From NCBI GenBank assembly GCA_965662345.1, contig CBFIHE010000001.1, positions 124,001 to 188,000 on the forward strand: 64,000 nt of DNA, given 5' to 3'. Both the position numbers and the translations under genes were made by a program. Numbering within the stretch: position 1 is the first letter of the stretch; every line of letters begins with the position of its first letter. This document shows positions 49,884 through 56,898 of this stretch, piece after piece. The DNA is from UBA6049 sp965662345 (GTDB taxonomy: Bacteria > Bacteroidota > Bacteroidia > Flavobacteriales_G > Salibacteraceae). The notes below the pieces were generated by a model. It saw nothing but the letters and a program-made list of their open reading frames with translations. It searched no databases and was not told the origin of the DNA.

Positions 49884-49914
49884 GCGTTACCGGTTTTTTT
49901 TTGACCGGTCACGC
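49884..49914 (-). promoter_or_regulatory. Leader inverted repeat with A9 loop upstream of rfbF
   Basis: GCGTTACCGGT (49884-49894) and ACCGGTCACGC (49904-49914) form an 11-bp inverted repeat with one mismatch and a 9-base loop; the run of nine A (minus) is at 49894-49902. It fills the space from the -7 box to 2 bases before the rfbF ATG. In DNA it is a good operator shape (ACCGGT-N9-ACCGGT); in RNA it is a hairpin abutting the start codon. Confidence 0.6.
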
Positions 49915-49921
49915 AAATATA
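49914..49921 (-). promoter_or_regulatory. -7 element (TATATTTG) of the rfbF cluster
   Basis: On the minus strand TATATTTG matches TAnnTTTG perfectly, 32 bases upstream of the rfbF ATG. Its last base is the first of the inverted repeat downstream. This indicates that the sugar cluster can be transcribed on its own, separately from the DUF1684 gene. Confidence 0.65.
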
Positions 49922-49961
49922 GCCAAAGGCAGTACCCTGCAAAGTAGAGTTATATGCGTAT

Positions 49962-50558
49962 TTAATGTGTTTTGAAGGTCTTTTCACCTGCTTCTATGCG
50001 AATGGATAGCGAATTTTCCAAAGGCGGAATGGGGCAAGAGAAATTTGTGTTGTAAGCGCAATAGGGATTGTAGGCCCTATTGAAATCTAAGTGAACAGGT
50101 GGTTCAATAGATTCTAAGTCTAAATATCTGCCTCCCCCGTATGTTTCAAAACCATTCGTTTCATCTAAAAAAGGAACGAAAAAAACATCATCCTCATGGT
50201 CTTCTTCATTTTTGTAAATCGCCAAGGTATCTATTACTCCGTGTAGTGAAAAAACACCAAGAGCGATTTTTCTGTATATGGGTTTCCGTTCTGTGGTAGT
50301 GGGCATGGCAAATGGTTGAGCTGTGTCTATAGGTATGACTTTGCAGGTCACGCGATACATGGTGTCTACAGGAAAATAATTTAGCGAAACGAATGATGCG
50401 ACTTGTTCTTTGGGCAGGGGGGACTTGCCTGGAGATGCAAAGTGTTTATTGGTTTCTTTTCTATCTTTCACCAATTGATCTGTGTAAGACAGTGATTCGT
50501 TTTGGCTAGTGCAGCCGAACACGAAAGCTGTGAGAAGAACATAGATACTGATACGCAT
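49962..50558 (-). CDS. DUF1684 lipoprotein
   Basis: The 198-residue protein has a short lipoprotein signal (VLLTAFVFGC, Cys16). The DUF1684 body contains FPVDTMYRVTCKV, a central Tyr/Arg-rich stretch and the diagnostic LDFNRAYNPYCAYN plus FSCPIPPLENSLSI near the C terminus. Function is unknown. It lies upstream of rfbF on the same strand with an 80-base gap that holds the rfbF promoter, so it is probably a separate unit. Confidence 0.87.
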   Translation of the reverse strand: MRISIYVLLTAFVFGCTSQNESLSYTDQLVKDRKETNKHFASPGKSPLPKEQVASFVSLNYFPVDTMYRVTCKVIPIDTAQPFAMPTTTERKPIYRKIALGVFSLHGVIDTLAIYKNEEDHEDDVFFVPFLDETNGFETYGGGRYLDLESIEPPVHLDFNRAYNPYCAYNTNFSCPIPPLENSLSIRIEAGEKTFKTH

Positions 50559-50573
50559 TTTGCAAAATTAAAA

Positions 50574-50600
50574 AAGCCGAATCTAAACGATTCGGCTTTT
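50574..50600 (-). terminator. Terminator downstream of uvrA (possibly bidirectional)
   Basis: A perfect 10-bp stem, AAGCCGAATC (50574-50583) with GATTCGGCTT (50589-50598), is flanked by A and T runs. It lies about 165 bases after the uvrA stop and just before the DUF1684 start. Confidence 0.75.
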
Positions 50601-50763
50601 CTTCCAATAGTTGCAAAAAAATGAGGGATTTGGAGGAGCTTCTCCTAAAACGCTAACACAAAGATGAGATAATAAAGTCCTGCAATGGCTCTTTTTTGGG
50701 AAAAACATCTATAAAATGGAGAAATTACGCATTTTTCATAACTTATCAAATAGTGTGCCGTAA

Positions 50764-53619
50764 TTATAATTCGTGCTTTAGAAATTTACCCGTATGTGAT
50801 TGTATTACGGTACATAACTCTTCTGGTGTGCCTGTTGCAATTATATCTCCACCTCCTTTGCCACCTTCGGGACCTAGATCAATAACATGATCTGCCACTT
50901 TAACGATATCTAAGTTGTGCTCAATCACTATTACTGTGTTACCTAAGTCTACCAAACGCTGAAGAACGCCCAATAAAATGCGAATATCTTCAAAGTGAAG
51001 TCCTGTTGTGGGTTCATCTAAAATATAAACGGTTTGCCCAGTATTGCGTTTAGCTAGTTCTGTGGCCAACTTAACGCGTTGAGCTTCACCACCTGAAAGT
51101 GTAATAGAAGACTGCCCCAGTGTAATGTAGCCAAGTCCTACCTCTTCTAGCGTCTTAATTTTTTGATAGATAGATGGAATGTGTTCAAAAAAAGGTACCG
51201 CATCTTCTACGGTCATGTTTAACACATCACTTATGCTTTTTCCTTTGTAGCGAACCTCAAGTGTTTCTCTATTGTAGCGTTTGCCGTTGCATGCTTCACA
51301 GGAGACATAAACATCTGGCAAGAAATTCATTTCAATGGTTTTGACTCCTGCACCTTGACAGGTTTCGCACCTTCCACCTTTAACATTAAAGGAGAACCTA
51401 CCGGGTTTGTAGCCTCTAATTTTAGCTTCTGGAAGTTGGGTGAATAATTGTCTAATGTCTGTGAAAACACCCGTGTAAGTTGCTGGGTTAGAACGAGGCG
51501 TTCTACCAATTGGTGCCTGGTCGATATCAATTACCTTGTCTACTTCGTCAATTCCCTTTACCTTTTTGTAAGGCATGGGTTTCTTGTTGGAACCGTAAAA
51601 ATATTGCGATAAAATAGGGTAAAGGGTTTCATTTATTAATGTGGACTTTCCGCTGCCAGAAACTCCAGTTACACACGTGAAGGTGCCAAGTGGAATTTTT
51701 AAGTCTACATTTTTAAGATTGTTACCTGTAGCTCCTGTAACTTCTATGAACTTGCCATTTCCTGGTCTGCGAATACCAGGAACCTCAATGCGCATGTCAC
51801 CGTTGAGGTAATCAGCAGTCATAGTGTGCTGTTTTTGAATTTCATCAGGGGTTCCTGCAGCAACAATTGCTCCTCCGTGAACTCCTGCTTTAGGGCCAAT
51901 ATCTAAGACATAATCGGCTTCTAGAATCATGTCTTTATCATGCTCAACTACGAGTACGCTATTGCCTACATCGCGCAGCTCTTTTAGTGCCTCAATTAGT
52001 CTGTGATTATCTCGTTGGTGAAGGCCAATACTTGGCTCATCTAATATGTACATTACACCAACCAGTTTGCTTCCTATTTGAGTAGCCAAGCGAATGCGTT
52101 GAGCCTCACCGCCAGATAGAGATTTTGCACTTCTATGAAGTGTTAAGTAGTCTAATCCAACATCTAGAAGAAAGCCTAATCGTGCGCGAATTTCTTTTAA
52201 AATTTCTCCGCCAATTTTTAGCTGATAATCGTTTAGCCTGCTTTCTAAACCATTGAACCATTTGCTCAATTCTACAATGTCTTTACTAGCAAGCTCTGCA
52301 ATATTTGTGTTGTCTATTTTAAAGTAGAGAGACTCTTTTTTTAGCCTACTTCCATGGCACTTAGGGCACTCCACCTTATTCATGAAACTCTGTGCCCACC
52401 TGGAAAAACCTTTGGTTGGGTTCTCATTGTATTGATTCACAATCCAGTTTACGACCCCTTCAAACTTTACTTGGTAGTTATCTGAAACCCCTAGGTAGTT
52501 GTTCTTAACGCTTATGGCTTCATCTGTTCCATAAAGAATTACCTGCAAGGCTTCTTCAGAGATTTCTTTTATGGGGGTTGTTAGTTTGAAGCTATACTTT
52601 TCTCCAATGGCTTGTATCTGCTTAAAAATCCAAGTTTTCTTTGCTTCACCAAGAGGGGCTATACCTCCTTGTTTGATGGATAGCGAATCATTGGGAATAA
52701 TTTTATTCAAATCAATCTCAGAGATTTCTCCAATTCCGTTACACTTTTTACATGCCCCATAAGGAGAATTGAAAGAGAAGAGGTTAGGCTCTGGTTCGCT
52801 GTAGGAAATGCCAGAGGTTGGGCACATGAGTTTGCGGCTGAAGTACCTTGGTGTATCCGATCCTTCTTCAAGCACCATCATCATGCCATCGCCTTGTTTA
52901 AGTGCGGTTTTTAAGCTGTCTAGGAGTCTGTGTTTATTATCTTCCATTACAGCCAGCCGGTCAACTACCATTTCAATATCATGCACCTTGTAGCGGTCAA
53001 CCTTCATGCCGCTGGTGATTTCGCGCATATCTCCGTCTACACGAACTTTCAAGTAGCCCTTTTTGGCTATGCTTTCAAAGAGATCTCTGTAATGCCCTTT
53101 TCTTGCTCTAACTAAAGGGGCCAATATATTGACGCGCTTACGTGGAAAGTTTTCTGTGATGAGGTCCAGGATTTTTTCATCGCTGTATTTCACCATTTTT
53201 TCACCCGTCTTGTAGCTGTATGCTTCTCCAGCACGAGCGAATAGAAGTCGCATAAAGTCATAAACTTCAGTGATGGTTCCTACCGTTGAGCGTGGACTTC
53301 TGTTTACGGTTTTTTGTTCTATGGATATAACAGGTGCTAGCCCTGTAATCTTGTCTACATCGGGTCGTTCCATTTTACCCAAGAACTGCCTCGCGTATGC
53401 AGAGAAGCTCTCAACATACCTTCGTTGTCCTTCTGCATAAATGGTGTCAAAGGCTAAAGAAGATTTGCCGGAGCCACTAAGCCCAGTTATAACCACCAAT
53501 TCATTACGAGGCATGGTGGCGTCCACGTTTTTCAAGTTGTGTACCCGTGCACCAAATACCTCTAATTTCTCATCCTCAGACTGAACCAATAAGTCGGATT
53601 GTTCCGCTGTTTTTCCCAT
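50764..53619 (-). CDS. uvrA: Excinuclease ABC subunit A
   Basis: Starting at the ATG at 53619, the 951-residue protein has two ABC ATPase modules. Walker A sequences are TGLSGSGKSSLAFDT and TGVSGSGKSTLINET; signature regions are LSGGEAQRIRLA and LSGGEAQRVKLA. Zinc-finger Cys clusters include CETCQGAG and CEACNGKR. It recognises bulky DNA lesions with UvrB. A TACCTTTG -7 box at 53637-53644 sits just upstream, and predicted transcription starts after the alternative TTG at 53631, supporting the ATG. Confidence 0.98.
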   Translation of the reverse strand: MGKTAEQSDLLVQSEDEKLEVFGARVHNLKNVDATMPRNELVVITGLSGSGKSSLAFDTIYAEGQRRYVESFSAYARQFLGKMERPDVDKITGLAPVISIEQKTVNRSPRSTVGTITEVYDFMRLLFARAGEAYSYKTGEKMVKYSDEKILDLITENFPRKRVNILAPLVRARKGHYRDLFESIAKKGYLKVRVDGDMREITSGMKVDRYKVHDIEMVVDRLAVMEDNKHRLLDSLKTALKQGDGMMMVLEEGSDTPRYFSRKLMCPTSGISYSEPEPNLFSFNSPYGACKKCNGIGEISEIDLNKIIPNDSLSIKQGGIAPLGEAKKTWIFKQIQAIGEKYSFKLTTPIKEISEEALQVILYGTDEAISVKNNYLGVSDNYQVKFEGVVNWIVNQYNENPTKGFSRWAQSFMNKVECPKCHGSRLKKESLYFKIDNTNIAELASKDIVELSKWFNGLESRLNDYQLKIGGEILKEIRARLGFLLDVGLDYLTLHRSAKSLSGGEAQRIRLATQIGSKLVGVMYILDEPSIGLHQRDNHRLIEALKELRDVGNSVLVVEHDKDMILEADYVLDIGPKAGVHGGAIVAAGTPDEIQKQHTMTADYLNGDMRIEVPGIRRPGNGKFIEVTGATGNNLKNVDLKIPLGTFTCVTGVSGSGKSTLINETLYPILSQYFYGSNKKPMPYKKVKGIDEVDKVIDIDQAPIGRTPRSNPATYTGVFTDIRQLFTQLPEAKIRGYKPGRFSFNVKGGRCETCQGAGVKTIEMNFLPDVYVSCEACNGKRYNRETLEVRYKGKSISDVLNMTVEDAVPFFEHIPSIYQKIKTLEEVGLGYITLGQSSITLSGGEAQRVKLATELAKRNTGQTVYILDEPTTGLHFEDIRILLGVLQRLVDLGNTVIVIEHNLDIVKVADHVIDLGPEGGKGGGDIIATGTPEELCTVIQSHTGKFLKHEL

Positions 53620-53636
53620 ACCGCAAAGCAAAGCTG

Positions 53637-53644
53637 CAAAGGTA
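53637..53644 (-). promoter_or_regulatory. -7 element (TACCTTTG) of uvrA
   Basis: On the minus strand TACCTTTG matches the TAnnTTTG consensus and ends 17 bases before the uvrA ATG. No clear -33 TTG and no obvious LexA palindrome were seen. Confidence 0.5.
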
Positions 53645-53702
53645 ACTTAAATGCAGGCTGAATTGTTTTTTACGCGGGTCAATCTATCTTGTGAATAACA
53701 GC

Positions 53703-54665
53703 TCAAGAAGCGGATTGAATAAGATTTTTCTTTGCTTCATCTGTAGGAATTTTCACCTTGTACGTGGTGCCAGCCGTATTCTTAAGGTAACTCTGCCTTA
53801 GCCAAGGATTTAGGTATTTAAGAACCTTATAGTTAATTCCTTGATCTTTAGCGAAATCTGCCCAATTGTTTACGGATGAGTCTACTGGCAGCGATGTGGT
53901 GGCAATGGGTACCCAGAGGTCTTTATTTCTGTACGTAAAGCCATAGGTAGCAGGTTGGTTGAGTATTTCTTTGGCAGCTAAAATTCTAAAAACGTATCGG
54001 GCGGTTTCTTCATTTAGGAGTAGATCATAATAGTTATTTACTTGTTGGCGCTCAAGTTGTTTGTCTAGGCCGTGCATGCCCATGTTATAAGAAGCTGCAG
54101 CTAATGTCCAGCTACCATATTTATCATAAGCTTCTTGTAAATACCTACAGGCCGCTTTGGTGGCTTTTTCAACATGGTACCTCTCGTCAACTTCTGTATT
54201 AATCTCCAAGCCATATTCTTTACCTGTTGCTTTCATAAACTGCCAAAACCCTGTTGCGCCCGCAGGAGAAACTACTTGGGTAAGTCCACTTTCTATAAGA
54301 GCTAGGTATTTAAAATCATCAGGTATATTATTCTCCTTTAAAATCGGTTCTATAACGGGAAACCACTTATTAGATCGCTTTAAGTAGAGTAGTGTGTTAG
54401 ACTGCCAGTAGGTATTTACGTGCATTTCGCGATCTAACTTCTCATTTACATCAACCAGTTGCAATGGTACTTGCTCATCAGCGAAGGTTAGTTCATCAGG
54501 CATTACCAAACTGTAGACGCGGTAATCTTCTAAAAAGGAACCCTTGTAGGTATTGTCTTCTGCTTTTACTGATGAGGTAGCTTGGAATAATTGACTAATT
54601 CCTGCCCCTGCCAGTAAGAATATGGCAGCAAAGCCGATGTATTTGTGAAAAGAATTACCCTGCAT
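53703..54665 (-). CDS. Lytic murein transglycosylase (SLT/MltD-like)
   Basis: Starting at the ATG at 54665, the 320-residue protein has a signal or anchor helix (about 10-30; IGFAAIFLLAGAGISQLF). The SLT catalytic domain (about 110-250) has ALIESGLTQ with the catalytic Glu, GATGFWQFM and ASYNMG. A C-terminal region resembles a degenerate LysM (about 275-320; YKVLKYLNPWLR). It cleaves peptidoglycan without water, forming 1,6-anhydro ends. The start overlaps the rfbC stop by 11 bases. A longer in-frame start at 54737 would put the membrane helix behind a basic extension and is less likely. Confidence 0.9.
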   Translation of the reverse strand: MQGNSFHKYIGFAAIFLLAGAGISQLFQATSSVKAEDNTYKGSFLEDYRVYSLVMPDELTFADEQVPLQLVDVNEKLDREMHVNTYWQSNTLLYLKRSNKWFPVIEPILKENNIPDDFKYLALIESGLTQVVSPAGATGFWQFMKATGKEYGLEINTEVDERYHVEKATKAACRYLQEAYDKYGSWTLAAASYNMGMHGLDKQLERQQVNNYYDLLLNEETARYVFRILAAKEILNQPATYGFTYRNKDLWVPIATTSLPVDSSVNNWADFAKDQGINYKVLKYLNPWLRQSYLKNTAGTTYKVKIPTDEAKKNLIQSAS

Positions 54666-55209
54666 AGGTAAATGGAGAATTAAATGATTTGAAAGTTTCG
54701 TTTTGTAGGTCTTTTTCAGATAGCACTGGATTCTCAAGATGCCAGTCTATATTTAAATCAGAATCGTTGTACATGATTCCGCCTTCAGACTCTTTATGAT
54801 AGAGATTTGTGCATTTGTAATTAAATACGGTTCCATCTTTCAGTGTGGCAAAACCATGTGCAAAACCTGGTGGAACCCAAAGTAAATGTTTGTTATCTTC
54901 ATTTAACTCGCAGCCAAACCATTGGCCGTATGTTGGTGATCCTTTGCGTATATCTACAGCTACGTCAAATACAGCTCCCACTACCACACGAACTAGTTTT
55001 CCTTGAACATGATCGCCTTTCTGAAAGTGTAACCCTCTAAGCACACCTTTATTACTCATGCTTTGGTTGTCTTGAACGAATTTTTCAAAAATACCAAGCT
55101 TGTGAAAAACTTCTGTACTGTACGATTCGTAAAAATACCCTCTGTGATCACCAAAAACTGCTGGCTCTAGCAGTTTTAAATCTGGGATAGGTTCTTTTAG
55201 AATTTTCAT
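54655..55209 (-). CDS. rfbC: dTDP-4-dehydrorhamnose 3,5-epimerase
   Basis: The 184-residue cupin has the complete RfbC/RmlC signature: FGDHRGYFYESYS, QDNQSMSNKGVLRGLHFQKG with the catalytic His, GKLVRVVVGAVFDVAVDIR, LLWVPPGFAHGFATL and a late active-site region with YNDSDLNIDW. It makes dTDP-4-keto-L-rhamnose. The other rml genes are not in this window. It is coupled by an 11-base overlap to the lytic transglycosylase. Confidence 0.95.
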   Translation of the reverse strand: MKILKEPIPDLKLLEPAVFGDHRGYFYESYSTEVFHKLGIFEKFVQDNQSMSNKGVLRGLHFQKGDHVQGKLVRVVVGAVFDVAVDIRKGSPTYGQWFGCELNEDNKHLLWVPPGFAHGFATLKDGTVFNYKCTNLYHKESEGGIMYNDSDLNIDWHLENPVLSEKDLQNETFKSFNSPFTYAG

Positions 55210-55282
55210 TGTTTGGATGCTTTGTTCAAAGCTAACAAAACGCGGGGCAAGCGAAATATTAGATGAAAAAAGGTATCAACAA

Positions 55283-55307
55283 AAAAGCCCGCATAAAGCG
55301 GGCTTTT
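55283..55307 (-). terminator. Terminator after the DUF3332 gene
   Basis: A perfect 10-bp stem (AAAAGCCCGC at 55283-55292, GCGGGCTTTT at 55298-55307) has a 5-base loop and T residues on the minus 3' side. It lies 18 bases after the stop of the DUF3332 gene. Confidence 0.87.
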
Positions 55308-55325
55308 GTAATAAGTTGACAATGC

Positions 55326-55901
55326 TTACTTAGAAGCAAATGCAAAATTATAAGCGTTTAATTCGTCTTTGGTAGTCTCTAGTGACTGATTCGCGTCAAG
55401 CGCCAATTGACTCCCGTCAGGATAGTTTACCACATACTCGTGTGTTTCTGCATTGAAAGATGCTAGTTCAACTTGTTGTTCTTCATTTTCAAAACTCCAG
55501 CTATTGTTCTGAGGATTGAAGACGAACGCATAGGTATTTCCTGCGTTCTCACCATCCAATTGCTTAATGTCAAAGCGATTCTTAGAAGCAGTAATGCTAT
55601 AGTTGTTCCCATCTTCTCCTTTAACCAATTGAGTTTCTGTTTCGCCTTCTTTCATGGCTACGGGGTTTGAACCTGTCCAAAACTCAATAGAGTTAAGAAT
55701 CACAACATCTAAGAACAAGGCTATACCGTAAACTGGTAGAATCCAAAATACCAAGAATACGAGTTCGCCTACCCACTTATTCATGCCTTTGTTCCATTCC
55801 AATACTTTGTTGAAGAGTGAGAAAGAACCAATACAGCTCGTTTGAGTTAAACTAACGCCTAACATAAGAGCGGCCAAGGAAAAGATTTTTGCTTTTTTCA
55901 T
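55326..55901 (-). CDS. DUF3332 lipoprotein-like membrane protein
   Basis: The 191-residue protein starts with a lipoprotein-like signal (MLGVSLTQTSC, Cys23). A segment beginning GSFSLFNKVLEWNKGMNKWV and one membrane helix (about 46-70; VFLVFWILPVYGIALFLDVV) come next. The DUF3332 landmark LNSIEFWTGSNPV follows, and then a beta-rich soluble tail. Function is unknown. It stands alone with its own terminator. Confidence 0.87.
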   Translation of the reverse strand: MKKAKIFSLAALMLGVSLTQTSCIGSFSLFNKVLEWNKGMNKWVGELVFLVFWILPVYGIALFLDVVILNSIEFWTGSNPVAMKEGETETQLVKGEDGNNYSITASKNRFDIKQLDGENAGNTYAFVFNPQNNSWSFENEEQQVELASFNAETHEYVVNYPDGSQLALDANQSLETTKDELNAYNFAFASK

Positions 55902-55962
55902 GATTTAAATTTTAGAATTATAAGAGAAAAGTAAAGAATCTTTGCACATAAACCTTAACTCT

Positions 55963-56397
55963 TTAATCGGTTACGTAAAAATCTTTTTCAACAAACTGTG
56001 CTTGGTTACCAGCAGCGTCAATTGCATACATAATTAAATGGTGCTTGCCTGTATCTGCTTCTAGAGGTATATCGATGTGCTCATGAAACTTCCATGATGT
56101 TCCTGAGATGGTGAATACTTCTTCATATTCAAATTCCATAGATGTTTTACCTCCATGGCCATGACCGTCACCAGCATAGTGAATATCTATCTTCATTTGT
56201 GCTAATCCACGATCGTCTGTTACCTCACCTTCAATGTGCAATTCATCTCCTTTGGAAATGGATTCATCATCATGCGGCTCTGTAAGCATTACTATGGGGG
56301 GAGTTGTGTCAGGTGCTACAGTGTCGTTATCATCGTCATCTTTGTCACATGCAATAAATGCCATTGAAATAAATAAAGCAGAAATTAGCTTTTTCAT
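55963..56397 (-). CDS. DUF4625 lipoprotein with a His-rich loop, probable zinc-locus member
   Basis: The 144-residue protein has a lipoprotein signal (LFISMAFIAC, Cys17), an Asp-rich linker (DKDDDDND) and an Ig-like DUF4625 domain (about 33-142; PPIVMLTEPHDDESIS, then EVTDDRGLAQMKIDIHY). A GDGHGHGG loop and further His residues (KFHEHID, KHH) could bind divalent metal. It diverges from the Fur/Zur gene across a perfect palindrome that overlaps its promoter region, so repression by zinc is likely. A periplasmic or surface zinc-capture role is inferred. Confidence 0.82.
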   Translation of the reverse strand: MKKLISALFISMAFIACDKDDDDNDTVAPDTTPPIVMLTEPHDDESISKGDELHIEGEVTDDRGLAQMKIDIHYAGDGHGHGGKTSMEFEYEEVFTISGTSWKFHEHIDIPLEADTGKHHLIMYAIDAAGNQAQFVEKDFYVTD

Positions 56398-56424
56398 TGG
56401 TTGATATTTTAGTTGATTAAATTT

Positions 56425-56445
56425 AAATGCAATAATATTGCATTT
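56425..56445. promoter_or_regulatory. Zur/Fur-type operator palindrome
   Basis: AAATGCAATA-A-TATTGCATTT is a perfect 10-1-10 inverted repeat in the 90-base gap between the DUF4625 gene and the Fur-family gene. TATTATTG (minus) and TAATATTG (plus), both close to the -7 consensus, lie within it. A repressor dimer here would silence both directions. The 10-1-10 form and position fit a Fur-superfamily box; assignment to zinc rests on the neighbours. Confidence 0.75.
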
Positions 56446-56487
56446 GCAGGTGATAAAACAAGTAAATGCAACAAAACTTCATTTAGG

Positions 56488-56898
56488 ATGGATAATTCTT
56501 CACTTTTAAAGAAACATGGTCTTAAAAAGACCCCAACGCGAATGCAGGTGTTGGCCGTTTACGAAAATCACGAACATGCGCTTTCTATTGCAGACGTAGA
56601 AGGTAAGCTTGGTGAAGATTTCGATAGGGTAACCCTGTATAGGACCTTATCTACTTTTGAAGAAAAAGGCTTACTGCATAAAGTCTTTGATGATGAGGGC
56701 AAGGTTAAGTACAGTTTATGTGGTACTACTTGTGATGAGCACACTCATCATGACAATCATTTACATTTTCATTGTAGAAATTGTGGTCAAACTACATGTG
56801 TAGATAGTGTTCCTGTTCCTACGCCTGAAGATTTAAGAGGGTTTATCATACATGACGTTTACATGGTAGCTAATGGCATATGCAAAACATGTGCTTAA
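56488..56898 (+). CDS. Fur-family transcriptional regulator, probably Zur
   Basis: Starting at the ATG at 56488, the 136-residue protein has the winged-helix domain (LKKHGLKKTPTRMQVLAVYE, DRVTLYRTLSTFEEKGLLHK). The metal and dimerisation domain has HHDNHLHFHCRNCG and a final CKTC, forming two CxxC pairs for a structural zinc. An insertion CGTTCDEHTHHDNH is rich in Cys and His. It binds DNA when loaded with metal. The flanking palindrome, DUF4625 and TonB receptor suggest zinc uptake control. In-frame codons from 56413 overlap the operator and are unlikely to be translated. Confidence 0.9.
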   Translation: MDNSSLLKKHGLKKTPTRMQVLAVYENHEHALSIADVEGKLGEDFDRVTLYRTLSTFEEKGLLHKVFDDEGKVKYSLCGTTCDEHTHHDNHLHFHCRNCGQTTCVDSVPVPTPEDLRGFIIHDVYMVANGICKTCA

